A stretch of DNA of 64,000 nt, taken from positions 1,860,001 through 1,924,000 of the forward strand of contig NZ_AP027041.1 of NCBI RefSeq assembly GCF_027924565.1, read 5' to 3'. The position numbers were made by a program, and so were the translations under genes. The stretch is from Lysobacter auxotrophicus (lineage in GTDB: Bacteria > Pseudomonadota > Gammaproteobacteria > Xanthomonadales > Xanthomonadaceae). The notes beneath the pieces are model-generated. The model had not been told where the DNA came from and did not search any database. It saw only the letters and a list, made by a program, of their open reading frames with translations. Within the stretch, counting starts at the first letter, position 1; every line of letters starts with the position of its first letter. Shown piece after piece: positions 33,345 through 42,110 of the stretch.

Positions 33345-35555
33345 CTACTCCACCCGGGCCGCCGGCAGCTCGATATGCAGGTGCGCGCCGCGGCCGCCCG
33401 CGCCGTTTTCGGCCCACAAACGGCCGCGATGCGATTCGACGATGGTGCGGCAGATCGCCAGGCCCAGGCCGAGGCCGTTGGGCTTGCTGGTCTGGAACGG
33501 TTCGAAGATGCGCTCGTGCATGCCGGTCGCGATGCCCGGGCCGTCGTCGGCGACGGTGAGGCGCACGCTGTCGCGGCGGCTGTGCGAATGCACCGTCAGG
33601 TGGCGGCCGTCCTCGCCGGCCATCGCGTCGCAGGCGTTGAAGATCAGGTTCAGCAGCACCTGCTGCAGCTGCACCTGGTCGCCCTCGATCGCCGGCAACC
33701 CCGGCGCGAGGTCCAGCACCACCACCACGTCGCGATTGCGTAGATCGCTACGCAGCAGGCGCAGGCACTCGCGCACGGTTTCGTTGATGTCGATGCGCGT
33801 CAGGTCCTGCGAACCCTTGCGCAGCAGCGTGCGCAGGCGGCGGATGACATCGCCCGCGCGGCGGTCGTTGTCGACGATGTCCGACAGGATCTCGCCGATT
33901 TCCGACAGGTCCTCCGGATTGCGCAGCAGCATGCGCTGCGCGGCCTGCGCGTTGCTGAGGATTGCGGCCAGCGGCTGGTTGAGTTCGTGCGCGAGCGAAC
34001 CGGACAGCTCGCCGAGCATCGTCACGCGCGACAGGTGCGCGACCTCGTCGCGACGCAGCGAAAGCTCGGCGTCCTTGCGGCGACGCTCGGACGTGTCGGT
34101 CACCGCGGCCAGCGTCAGCGTCTGGTCGCCGAAGCGGATCGGATTGAGGCCCACCTCGATGGGGAATTCCGTGCCGTCCTGCCGCAGGCCGTGCAGTTCA
34201 TGGCCGTTGCCCATCACGCGCTTGGTCGGCCCCAGGCTGTACATCTGGCGATGGCGCACGTGCGCGCCGCGCATGGATTCGGGCAGCAGGCGCTCCAGGT
34301 CGCGCCCGAGCAGTTCCTCGCGCGCGTAGCCGAACATGCGCTCGACCTCGGCGTTGAGAAGGCAGATGCGCCCGGCTTCGTCGATCAGCAGGATCGCGCT
34401 GGGCGCGGCTTCGAGCAGCGCGCGGAAGCGCTCGCCGGACAGGCGACTGTCGGTGTCGTCGCGCGCGACCCCGCGCATCGCCAGCGCGCGGCCCTGGGCG
34501 TCGAATTCCATCTCGCCGGTCACCGTGAGCCAGCGTTCGGGTTCGTTGCGCGCCAGACGGAAGGTCGTGGTGAACGTGCCCGATTCCCAGGCGTCCTCGA
34601 TCGCGCTGCGCAGGTGCGGACGATCGTTGGGGTGGATGCGGCGCATCACGCTGGCGAGCACGCATTCGTGGTCGTGTTCGCCGAACCATTCCTGCGCCTT
34701 GGACGAACCGACGATGCGATCGTCCGGGATGTTCCAGGACCACAGCCCCACGCCTGCGGCCTGCGCGGCGTGCTGCAGGTCGCGTTCGCCCTGCAGGCGC
34801 GCGACCTCGCTTTCGCGCAGTCGCGCCGCCAGGCGGTTGGACTCCAGCAGGTCCGAGCCGAGCTGGTAGCTCATCGCCGCGATGACGAAGACGAAACTCG
34901 GCGTGCCGATGAAGGGCGTCTTGCCGAAGTTGAGCGTCATCGCCAGCGACGACAGCATCAGCAGGCCGATGAAGAGCAGCCAGCCGCCGCAGATGATCAT
35001 GGCGTGGCGGCGCAGCTGGGCGTCGGCGGAACGCATCATCGAGATCAGCAACAGCGCGATGTAGACGGCCAGCAACACGTTGCTCAGCTGGTTGAGCACG
35101 ACCCACGGATTGGCGGCGCCGATCGGGTAGGCGACCCACACGTCGCCCGGCCAGCGCACGCGCCCGACTTCCTGGATGGCGGCGAAGTTGAGGTTCGCGC
35201 CCATGGTGAAGTTCGCCACCAGTCCCGCAAGGCGCAGCGCGATCGCGGTGGCGGCCAGCGACAGGTAGGCGTTTCCGAAGGACAGCCGGGTGAAGACGAC
35301 CAGCGAGACGACCAGTGCGGTGGTCGGGACGTGCATCCAGCGGATCAGCGTGCCCAGCTCGTGCGCGCCGCGCGCGTGCACCGCCATCAGCTCCAGGATC
35401 GCGAGTATCGAGAGCGACACCGCCGCGCACGCGAACGCCAGGTGCTGCGGCACCGACCGCTGGCGTATCCAGATCAGCGCATGGATCAGCCCCAGCGTCA
35501 GGCTGGCGGCGGCAAGCATCGGCCACGCGATCTGCACCCACGACATGCATGCCAC
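33345..35555 (-). CDS. FixL-like PAS-PAS sensor histidine kinase with seven-helix N-terminus
   Basis: A 736-residue membrane kinase. Residues 1-240 form about seven helices of a 7TM sensor type. Two PAS domains follow (about 270-375, with WSWNIPDDRIVGSSKAQEWF; and 390-500, with LLEAAPSAILLIDEAGRICL). The HisKA domain carries phosphorylated His523 in GSLAHELNQPLAAIL, and the ATPase has N box LNLIFNACDAM, G1 DDGPGIA and G2 GLGLGLAICR. HELNQPLAAI is the FixL/TodS-type H box, matching the FixJ-type regulator at 31880. The two genes converge across the repeat island. No haem-binding His was identified in the PAS domains, so the signal is unknown. Confidence 0.9.
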   Translation of the reverse strand: MACMSWVQIAWPMLAAASLTLGLIHALIWIRQRSVPQHLAFACAAVSLSILAILELMAVHARGAHELGTLIRWMHVPTTALVVSLVVFTRLSFGNAYLSLAATAIALRLAGLVANFTMGANLNFAAIQEVGRVRWPGDVWVAYPIGAANPWVVLNQLSNVLLAVYIALLLISMMRSADAQLRRHAMIICGGWLLFIGLLMLSSLAMTLNFGKTPFIGTPSFVFVIAAMSYQLGSDLLESNRLAARLRESEVARLQGERDLQHAAQAAGVGLWSWNIPDDRIVGSSKAQEWFGEHDHECVLASVMRRIHPNDRPHLRSAIEDAWESGTFTTTFRLARNEPERWLTVTGEMEFDAQGRALAMRGVARDDTDSRLSGERFRALLEAAPSAILLIDEAGRICLLNAEVERMFGYAREELLGRDLERLLPESMRGAHVRHRQMYSLGPTKRVMGNGHELHGLRQDGTEFPIEVGLNPIRFGDQTLTLAAVTDTSERRRKDAELSLRRDEVAHLSRVTMLGELSGSLAHELNQPLAAILSNAQAAQRMLLRNPEDLSEIGEILSDIVDNDRRAGDVIRRLRTLLRKGSQDLTRIDINETVRECLRLLRSDLRNRDVVVVLDLAPGLPAIEGDQVQLQQVLLNLIFNACDAMAGEDGRHLTVHSHSRRDSVRLTVADDGPGIATGMHERIFEPFQTSKPNGLGLGLAICRTIVESHRGRLWAENGAGGRGAHLHIELPAARVE

Positions 35556-35629
35556 CCCTCGTCCCCAGGGTATCCCCGAGCATAACGCCGGAGCGGGGTG
35601 GAAGAGGTCAAGGCGGCTGACGGTCCCGC

Positions 35630-35686
35630 TTGTAGCTGGAGGGCGGCCGGGGTGTCCCCGGGTGCGCTGCGCTTACCCGGCTACAA
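35630..35686. repeat. CCCGGG-type hairpin repeat, partial copy d
   Basis: Degenerate left arm (TTGTAGCTGG) and good right arm (GGTGCGCTGCGCTTACCCGG, then CTACAA). The right arm supplies the TAG stop codon of the adjacent minus-strand gene at 35681. Confidence 0.7.
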
Positions 35687-36961
35687 AGGCGGGCTGGCGT
35701 TCGCGCACTGGCGCAGCCGGTACGCCACGTAGCGCTCGAACAGCGTCGTATGCAGGTTGTGCAGCGCCAGTTCGATGCGGAACGGCGTGCGCGGATTGCG
35801 GTCGAGCAGCCGTGCGATGTGGAAGCCCACCGGCTTCACGCCCTGGCGGTGCACGTAAACGCGGAAGCCGCGATAGAACGGGTCCGCCAGTTCGGCGTCC
35901 AGCTGCGCGAGCGTCGCCTGCGCCTGCGGCGGCAGGCTCGCGCGGAGCGCGGCGTCGCGCTCGAACAGCAGCCGCTCGAAATAGCGCCTGGGGCGGTGCA
36001 CGGGCATCGACTTTGCCAGCGTCCAGATGGCCTGGTTCCGTTCGTTGTAGTGCTCGAATCCACCGTGTTCGCGCAGGGCCGCGGCGGCGTCCGCGTCGAC
36101 GTCGTAGACGACGAAGTTCTCCGCCTGGTTGTTCAGGTCGTCGAGCTTGCGCCAGTCGAAGACATGGAAGATGAAACCGGGCAGGCCCATGAACGCCTGC
36201 CGCCCCGCGCGCGAGGCGTCGACGGCCAGGCCGTCGCGCGTGAAGTCGCCCGCCGAGGAGCCCAGCAGGATGCTGCGCGTGTCGTGCAGCCGGTTGAAGG
36301 TGCCGATCACGATCTCGTCGGCGTCGAACTCGGCGTCGAAGCCTTCCGGGCCGTAGAGTTCCGCCTGCGTCGCGTACTGGGCGACCTGCCGGCCGACGCC
36401 GCATTCGGCGCGCACGTGCCCGCGGTAGAACGCGTCGATCGCGCGCGAGTTCGCGCCGCGCGGCTGGTAGCCCCGGCCGAAGGAGGCGATCGGTTCCCAG
36501 CCGTCGCGCCGGGAACCGGTGGGGCCGAAGCCGATCCAGCCCAGCTGCAGCCCGGAGAACCTGTAGCCGGGATTGGCGGCGAGCTTGTCGGCGGCACGCC
36601 GCGCGGCGTCGCCCAGTGCGTAGCCGTACGCGCATCGCGTCGCGGGATGGCGGAGCAGTTCGTCGTACAGGCGCGCGCGTGCGGCGGCATCCAGGCCACG
36701 CGGAATGCGGACCGTGAGATCGCCCGCGGCCTGTGCCTCGGCGAGGTTCGCCCGGTCGCACGGCGTGCCGGGTTCGATGGACACCTGCGATGCGTCGGTC
36801 GCGATGAAGCGCCAACCCAGCGACTCGAGCAGGCGCGCCTTGCAGTCCGGTGCATCGGCAGCCGCCGCGCCGAGCGATGCGAGCAGGGCGAGGGCGGCGA
36901 TCCATCGTGTCGCACGCCGCCGGTGGGTCGAAGAGGAAGGTGCAACAGGCGTCGTCGGCAT
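35681..36961 (-). CDS. Exported protein of unknown function (426 aa)
   Basis: Not recognised. It has a signal peptide (RWIAALALLASLGAAAADA) and then a ~385-residue soluble, periplasmic domain. The domain is rich in aromatic and charged residues, with conserved-looking segments CAYGYALGDAAR, RGHVRAECGVGRQVAQYA, FDADEIVIGTFNRL, GLPGFIFHVFDWRKLDDLNN and NERNQAIWTLAKSM. Four Cys lie in the mature part (two near the start, CAYG and AECG), compatible with disulfides. The stop codon lies inside a CCCGGG-type repeat arm. It diverges from the amidohydrolase gene. An enzyme acting on peptides or glycans is possible, but nothing diagnostic was seen. Confidence 0.7.
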   Translation of the reverse strand: MPTTPVAPSSSTHRRRATRWIAALALLASLGAAAADAPDCKARLLESLGWRFIATDASQVSIEPGTPCDRANLAEAQAAGDLTVRIPRGLDAAARARLYDELLRHPATRCAYGYALGDAARRAADKLAANPGYRFSGLQLGWIGFGPTGSRRDGWEPIASFGRGYQPRGANSRAIDAFYRGHVRAECGVGRQVAQYATQAELYGPEGFDAEFDADEIVIGTFNRLHDTRSILLGSSAGDFTRDGLAVDASRAGRQAFMGLPGFIFHVFDWRKLDDLNNQAENFVVYDVDADAAAALREHGGFEHYNERNQAIWTLAKSMPVHRPRRYFERLLFERDAALRASLPPQAQATLAQLDAELADPFYRGFRVYVHRQGVKPVGFHIARLLDRNPRTPFRIELALHNLHTTLFERYVAYRLRQCANASPPL

Positions 36962-37084
36962 CGGGCGGCACGCTAGCGCCCGTCATGCGGTGGGGTCGTG
37001 AACGCCGTGGTAAGCATCCCGTCACGCATCGTTCACCGCATCGCGCGTACAGCAGGCCCAACAATTCACGCCGGGATCGCGCGC

Positions 37085-38485
37085 ATGGCCCCGCTCAGGA
37101 TGATCGTCGTGGCCGCCGTGCTGTCGCTGGCGGCTTGCAGCGAAAAGGCGCCGCAGATCACCGCGCGCGATGCCGCGCCGGTCGCGCCGGCAGACGCACC
37201 CGCCGCCGCGGCGCCTGCGCAGACCAGCGTGCTGTTCCGCAACGTGCGCATCTTCAATGGCGTGGATCCCACGTTGCAGGCGGCCACCGACGTGCTGGTG
37301 CGCGGCAATCGCATCGCGTCGATCGGGCCGTCCGACGTGTCCGCCGCGCAGCCGGGCATGACGATCATCGACGGCGGCGGCCGCACGCTGATGCCCGGGC
37401 TGATCGACGTGCACTGGCACACGCTCGCGGTGCGGCCGAGCATCCCCGTCGCCATGCAGGCGGGCACCGGCTACCTCAACCTGTTGGCCGGCGCGGAAGC
37501 CTCCGACACCCTGCAACGTGGCTTCACCACGGTGCGCGACCTGGGCGGCGCCTCGTTCGGATTGAAGCGCGCGATCGACGAAGGCTGGCAGGCCGGGCCG
37601 CGCATCTATCCCTCCGGCGCGATCATCAGCGTGACCGGCGGGCATGGCGATTTCCGCAGCCCGGAGGAATTGCCCCGCACGCTGGGGTCGGCGGATTCGC
37701 GCATGGAAACCATGGGCGACACCGCCATCGCCGACACGCCGGACGAGGTCCGCACGCGTGTGCGCGAGCAGCTGATGCGCGGCGCCTCGCAGATCAAGCT
37801 CACCGCCGGCGGCGGCGTGTCCTCGCCGCACAGTCCGCTGGACGTGGTGACCTTCACGCCCGAAGAGCTGCGCGCGGCGGTGCAGGGCGCGAACAACTGG
37901 GGCACCTACGTCACCGCGCATGCGTACACGCCGGAGGCGATCCGGCAATCGGTGGAAGCCGGCGTGCAGTGCATCGAGCACGCCAACCTGATGGACGAGG
38001 CCACCGCGCAGCTGCTGGCCAATCGCAACGTGTGGCTGAGCATCCAGCCGCTGCCCGAAGAGTTGCTGCGCGCGTTCCCGCCAGATTCGGAGGAATACGC
38101 GAAGGGACGTGAAGTGCTCACCGGAACCGACCGCGCGTATCGCCTGGCGAAGCAGTACAAACTGAAGACCGCCTTCGGCACCGACGTGCTGTTTTCCGCC
38201 GCGCTCGCGCGCCGACAGGGCGAACTGCTCGCCAGCCTGACCAAGTGGTACACGCCCGCCGAAGCGCTGACGATGGCGACGAGCACCAACGCGCAGCTGC
38301 TCGCGTTGTCGGGCAAGCGCAATCCGTATCCCGGTCGCCTGGGCGTGGTCGAAGTGGGCGCGCTCGCCGACCTGCTGCTGGTCGAAGGCGATCCGCTGAG
38401 CGACATCCGCATCATCACGCGTCCGCAGCAGAACTTCCGCGTGATCGTGAAGGACGGGCGGATCTACAAGAACACGATCCGGTAG
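37085..38485 (+). CDS. Exported amidohydrolase-family lipoprotein
   Basis: A 466-residue metal-dependent hydrolase of the imidazolonepropionase/Xaa-Pro dipeptidase branch. ATG 37085 is chosen because it begins a lipoprotein signal (MIVVAAVLSLAACSE). Metal ligands: HxH in GLIDVHWH, Lys in ASQIKLTAGGG (carboxylated bridging Lys), His in VTAHAYTPEAI and IEHANLMD, and Asp in AFGTDVLFS. A C-terminal beta domain ends KDGRIYKNTIR. Secreted relatives often hydrolyse dipeptides or cyclic amides. It diverges from the unknown exported gene at 35681. Confidence 0.88.
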   Translation: MAPLRMIVVAAVLSLAACSEKAPQITARDAAPVAPADAPAAAAPAQTSVLFRNVRIFNGVDPTLQAATDVLVRGNRIASIGPSDVSAAQPGMTIIDGGGRTLMPGLIDVHWHTLAVRPSIPVAMQAGTGYLNLLAGAEASDTLQRGFTTVRDLGGASFGLKRAIDEGWQAGPRIYPSGAIISVTGGHGDFRSPEELPRTLGSADSRMETMGDTAIADTPDEVRTRVREQLMRGASQIKLTAGGGVSSPHSPLDVVTFTPEELRAAVQGANNWGTYVTAHAYTPEAIRQSVEAGVQCIEHANLMDEATAQLLANRNVWLSIQPLPEELLRAFPPDSEEYAKGREVLTGTDRAYRLAKQYKLKTAFGTDVLFSAALARRQGELLASLTKWYTPAEALTMATSTNAQLLALSGKRNPYPGRLGVVEVGALADLLLVEGDPLSDIRIITRPQQNFRVIVKDGRIYKNTIR

Positions 38486-38513
38486 GCCATCGGCGATCCG
38501 TTGGACGCGCATT

Positions 38514-38545
38514 CGTAGCCCGGATAAGCGAAGCGCACCCGGGGC
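38514..38545. repeat. CCCGGG-type repeat, single arm e
   Basis: CGTAGCCCGGATAAGCGAAG followed by CGCACCCGGGG; only one arm, lying between convergent genes. Confidence 0.7.
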
Positions 38546-38551
38546 CGCGGG

Positions 38552-39325
38552 TCAGGGAACACCAGTCCCCGCGCCCGCCGCGAGCCACCCATTGCGGCGA
38601 TAGATGGCGATCACCGAATCGGCGATGCCCGTCGCCGTGCGCTGCGCCGCGGCGCGTATCGACTCCGGGCCGCGTTCCTGCATCACATTCGACGTGCCCG
38701 ACACCGCGGCGCTGGTCGCGACCGAACCCGCCGCGCTCGCGAGGCCCAGCGGCAGCAGCACGCCGGGCAGGCGGCCGCCCTGCGTGTTCGCTTCCGCGGT
38801 GGCGAGCGAACGCGGACCGGTCGCCGTGATCTGGAACGCCTCCACCAGCGTGCTCAGTTCCCCGCGTCCCGCGCCGAACCCGATCAGCACGCGCGTGGTC
38901 CGGCTGCCCGGCGTGATCGATACGAACTCGCCGCGCAGCACCACGTCGCCGAGTTTCGGCACGGGGCCCGCGCCGACGGGATAGGCGTCGATGCCCGCCG
39001 CGCGCAGGCGCGCCACCACCTGCTGCGCGACCTGGCGGCCAAGCTGGCGGCCGAGTTCGACGTCCTCGCCGGTCTGCGGCGCTTCGTTCTGCTCGAAGTA
39101 ACCGGTGATGGGCGAATCCGGCGGCAGGTCGCCGCGCGTGCCGGCAAAGTCGTAGACCAGGATGCGTTCGGGGCGCTCGACCGCATGCCGCGTGTCGGCG
39201 CGTTCGAACTGCGGCGTAGGCGTCGTCGCGCATGACGCCATCATCAAGGCGGCGAGCACGCACGCGGTTCGACCGAACCGGGTGGCGTGTGCGGTGACGA
39301 CGCTGGTGCGACGGCCGATGTCCAT
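38552..39325 (-). CDS. DUF4410 family lipoprotein
   Basis: A 257-residue envelope lipoprotein. The signal ends in a lipobox (VLAALMMASC). The mature part has an ERILVYDFAGTRGDLP strand resembling the GNA1162/DUF4410 fold, GRQLGRQVAQQVVARLRAAG (helix) and a Gly-rich hydrophobic stretch (LLPLGLASAAGSVATSAAVS). DUF4410 proteins are thought to act in outer-membrane or periplasmic assemblies; function is unknown. The start at 39325 was chosen because it immediately precedes the basic n-region of the signal. Confidence 0.82.
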   Translation of the reverse strand: MDIGRRTSVVTAHATRFGRTACVLAALMMASCATTPTPQFERADTRHAVERPERILVYDFAGTRGDLPPDSPITGYFEQNEAPQTGEDVELGRQLGRQVAQQVVARLRAAGIDAYPVGAGPVPKLGDVVLRGEFVSITPGSRTTRVLIGFGAGRGELSTLVEAFQITATGPRSLATAEANTQGGRLPGVLLPLGLASAAGSVATSAAVSGTSNVMQERGPESIRAAAQRTATGIADSVIAIYRRNGWLAAGAGTGVP

Positions 39326-39416
39326 GGCGGCAACCCGGTTGGCGAGCCGCCAATACACGCCTGCAATCGTTAGGCAGCGGTGAAAACGCGCGACCGCTGG
39401 TCGTCGCGCGTGGCGA

Positions 39417-39971
39417 TCACCAGATCAGGTCGTCCGGCACCTTGAACTGCGCGTAGTAGGCGTCGTCCTCGGACGTCGCGGCATCGGCTTGCGCGCCGGC
39501 TTCCAGGCCATGATCGAGCACGATCATGCCCGGGTCGCGTTCGCGTACCTTGTCGGCCGCGGCGCGCGGGAGCAGCTCGAAGCGATCGTCGATGCGCGCG
39601 ATCACCAGTGCGCCGGAGGACAGCTTCTTTCGCAGGTCGTCGTTGATCAGCAGCGTGCGGATCGTGTTGCCTTCGGTGAAGCGGTATTCGCTTTCCCCCG
39701 ATCGCGGCACCTTGCGGTCCTGGATGATCTGGCGCGCCTGCGCCCGCAGTTCCGCCGCGCGGGCCTGCGCCTTGCGTTCGGCTTCGATCGCGCGGTCGCG
39801 TTCGGCCTTGTCGGCGCGCGCGCGTTCGGCTTCCACCTGGATTTCGTTGCGTTCGGCCGGCGCCTTCGCGTGCCGCGCCTTGTTCTGCTCGCGCGCGACC
39901 TCGGCCACCTTGGATTTCTTGACCAGGCCTGCCTTGAGCAGCTGTTCCTGGAGCGGATTCGCCTTCGCCAT
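39417..39971 (-). CDS. DUF2058 family protein (YaiL-like)
   Basis: A 184-residue soluble protein. It opens with NPLQEQLLKAGLVKKSKVAE, the standard DUF2058 start, then a long charged coiled coil (residues 35-90, Arg/Glu/Ala-rich) and a C-terminal beta domain (YRFTEGNTIRTLLINDDLRK, LVIARIDDRFELLP). Homologues are described as nucleoid- or ribosome-associated accessory proteins, but the function is unsettled. It diverges from the YgjP-like peptidase with 63 bases between starts. Confidence 0.9.
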   Translation of the reverse strand: MAKANPLQEQLLKAGLVKKSKVAEVAREQNKARHAKAPAERNEIQVEAERARADKAERDRAIEAERKAQARAAELRAQARQIIQDRKVPRSGESEYRFTEGNTIRTLLINDDLRKKLSSGALVIARIDDRFELLPRAAADKVRERDPGMIVLDHGLEAGAQADAATSEDDAYYAQFKVPDDLIW

Positions 39972-40034
39972 GTCGCGGTTTCGTGCGGGGGGATTCGGCC
40001 CCATGATACTGCCGTCGCCCCCTGTTTCCCGCCG

Positions 40035-40532
40035 ATGGACACGCTGAAATACCTTTCCGGCTACCCCGAACACCTGCTGGCGCGGGTGCGCCAGCTGATC
40101 GACGAGGACCGGCTGGGCACGATGCTCGCGAACCGGTACGACCAGCCCAATACCGTGCGAAACGACGCGCAGCTGTACGACTACGTGCAGGCGCTGAAGG
40201 ACCGCCACCTTCGCAAATCCGTGCCGCTGGGCAAGGTCGTCTACGACAGCAAGCTGCAGGTGATGAAGCACGCGCTGGGCACGCATACGGCCATCTCGCG
40301 CGTGCATGGCGGGCGGCTCAAGGCCAGTCGCGAGATCCGCATCGCCACCGTGTTCCGCGATGCGCCGGCGGACTTCCTGAAGATGATCGTCGTGCACGAG
40401 CTGGCGCACATGCGCGAAGCCGAGCACAACAAGGCTTTCTACCAGCTGTGCACGCACATGGAAGCGGACTACCACCAGCTCGAATTCGATCTGCGCTTGT
40501 ACCTGACGCATCTGGACCTGACGCGACGTTGA
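40035..40532 (+). CDS. YgjP/M48-like zinc metallopeptidase domain protein
   Basis: A 165-residue soluble protein with the gluzincin motif VVHELAHMREAEHNKAF: HELAH binds zinc and the downstream His in EHNKAFY is the expected third ligand, as in YgjP-like (DUF45) proteins. The rest (SKLQVMKHALGTHTAISRVH) fits the family's beta-sheet region. Substrate is unknown. A strong inverted repeat just after the stop should terminate transcription. Confidence 0.88.
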   Translation: MDTLKYLSGYPEHLLARVRQLIDEDRLGTMLANRYDQPNTVRNDAQLYDYVQALKDRHLRKSVPLGKVVYDSKLQVMKHALGTHTAISRVHGGRLKASREIRIATVFRDAPADFLKMIVVHELAHMREAEHNKAFYQLCTHMEADYHQLEFDLRLYLTHLDLTRR

Positions 40533-40558
40533 GGCGCGGCAGGGAGCGCATCAACGAA

Positions 40559-40587
40559 AACGCCCGCGGGGATCAGCCGCGGGCGTT
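40559..40587. terminator. Bidirectional intrinsic terminator
   Basis: AACGCCCGCGG and CCGCGGGCGTT form an 11-base perfect stem with a seven-base loop between convergent genes. It is preceded by AAAA, which gives a short U run for the minus-strand transcript. Confidence 0.85.
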
Positions 40588-40624
40588 CCGTCCGATCGGT
40601 GGAGCGGGGCGGTAGCCCCGAACG

Positions 40625-41935
40625 TCAGCTCTTGTAGTTCATCGCGCGGTTGATGCCCAGCGCGGCGAGCGTGCCGATGGCGCCGGAGAGCAGGTACGCG
40701 CCCAGCCATGCGAGGCCGAACTGCGAGCACAGGCCCAGCGCGACGAGCGGCGCGAACGCGGCGCCGATCAGCCACGCGAGGTCGGACGTGAGCGCCGCGC
40801 CGGTGTAACGGTAGCGGCGGCCGAAGTTCGCCGTGACCGCGCCCGCCGCCTGGCCGTAGGAGAGGCCGAGCAGGGCGAAGCCGATCAGCACGAACGCCGC
40901 CTGCCCGATATCGCCGCTGCCCATCAGCGTCGGCGCGAAGCCGCTGAACATGGCGATCAGCAGCGCCAGGCCGCCGAGCGTGCGTGCCCGGCCGACCTTG
41001 TCGGCGATCAGGCCCGACGCGACGACGCCGCCGCAGGCGATGAACGCACCGATGATCTGCACGATGAGGAAGGTGACGATGGACTTCTGCGAATACAGCA
41101 GGATCCACGAGAGCGGGAAGATCGTGACGATGTGGAAAAGCGCGTAGCTGGCGAGCGCGGCGAACGCGCCGATCACCACGTGGCGCCCCTTCGCGCGGAA
41201 CAACTCGCCGATCGGCGTGGGTTCCAGTTCCAGCTCGCTCATCTTCTTCTGGTATTCGTCCGCCACCACGATGCGCAGGCGCGCGAACAGCGCCACGACG
41301 TTGATCGCGAAGGCGACGAAGAACGGATAGCGCCAGCCCCACGAGAGCAGGTCGTCCTCGCTCAGGCTCGCATACAGGAAGGCGAAGACGCTCGCGGCGA
41401 CGATGAAACCGACCGGCGCGGCGAGCTGGCCCAGCATCGAGTACCAGCCGCGGCGACCCTTCGGCGCGTTCATCGCGAGCAGCGACGGCAGGCCGTCCCA
41501 CGAACCGCCCAGCGCGATGCCCTGGACCATGCGCAGCAGCGCAAGCAGCACGATGGCGGCCATGCCGATGGTGTCGTAACCCGGCAGGAACGCGATGCCG
41601 GCGGTGGCGCTGCCCAGCATGAACAGGGAAAGCGTCAGCTTGATGCCGCGTCCCCAGCGCTGCTGGATGGACATGAACAGGACAGTACCCAGCGGCCGCG
41701 TGATGAATGCGAAGGAGAACAGCGCGAAGGCCGCCAGCGCACCCTGGAGGCGGTCCAGGAACGGGAAGAACACCGCCGGGAACACCAGCGCGGAGGCGAT
41801 GCCGAAGACGAAGAAGTCGAAATACTCGGACGCGCGCCCGATGACGACGCCGACGGCGATTTCGCCCGGGGCGACGTCGGTGTGCGCCTTGGTGCCGTGA
41901 TCGTGGGTGGAAGCAGTGGGGTTTACAGTGGACAT
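40625..41935 (-). CDS. MFS transporter, metabolite:H+ symporter type
   Basis: A 436-residue twelve-helix major-facilitator protein. The cytosolic loop 2-3 motif (RPLGTVLFMSIQQRWGRG) and helix 4 region (LLALLRMVQGIALGGSWDGL) resemble the ProP/KgtP/ShiA branch. A His/Asp-containing N-terminus (STHDHGTKAHTD) precedes helix 1 (GVVIGRASEYFDFFVFG, the family's EWYDF-type motif changed to EYFDF). Substrate is unknown; organic acids or osmolytes are likely. The start at 41935 leaves a ~175-base gap shared with divergent cyoA. Confidence 0.88.
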   Translation of the reverse strand: MSTVNPTASTHDHGTKAHTDVAPGEIAVGVVIGRASEYFDFFVFGIASALVFPAVFFPFLDRLQGALAAFALFSFAFITRPLGTVLFMSIQQRWGRGIKLTLSLFMLGSATAGIAFLPGYDTIGMAAIVLLALLRMVQGIALGGSWDGLPSLLAMNAPKGRRGWYSMLGQLAAPVGFIVAASVFAFLYASLSEDDLLSWGWRYPFFVAFAINVVALFARLRIVVADEYQKKMSELELEPTPIGELFRAKGRHVVIGAFAALASYALFHIVTIFPLSWILLYSQKSIVTFLIVQIIGAFIACGGVVASGLIADKVGRARTLGGLALLIAMFSGFAPTLMGSGDIGQAAFVLIGFALLGLSYGQAAGAVTANFGRRYRYTGAALTSDLAWLIGAAFAPLVALGLCSQFGLAWLGAYLLSGAIGTLAALGINRAMNYKS

Positions 41936-42110
41936 CGCGCGAGACACTCGATGGACCGGCCGATGGAAGGATCGCCGATGGGACATAAGAGGATGCGACG
42001 ATAGCCTGACAGAGGCAACCGGTCCGGACGATAGGACAAAACGTCCAATTCTCCCGTCACACGCCCGGGAATACATTGACCATGCTCAAACCGTAAGCCC
42101 CCACCTACCC

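Noticed and set aside
33345-35555. Haem-binding oxygen sensing by the FixL-like kinase
   Set aside because: No convincing FixL-type haem His context was found in either PAS domain, so oxygen sensing is not claimed.
36998-37084. Earlier start for the amidohydrolase at 36998
   Set aside because: It would put 29 residues ahead of a good lipoprotein signal; ATG 37085 fits better.
41907-42110. Upstream extension of cyoA to an ATG at 41907
   Set aside because: The extension overlaps the divergent MFS gene's start, and the lipoprotein signal of CyoA begins at 42111.
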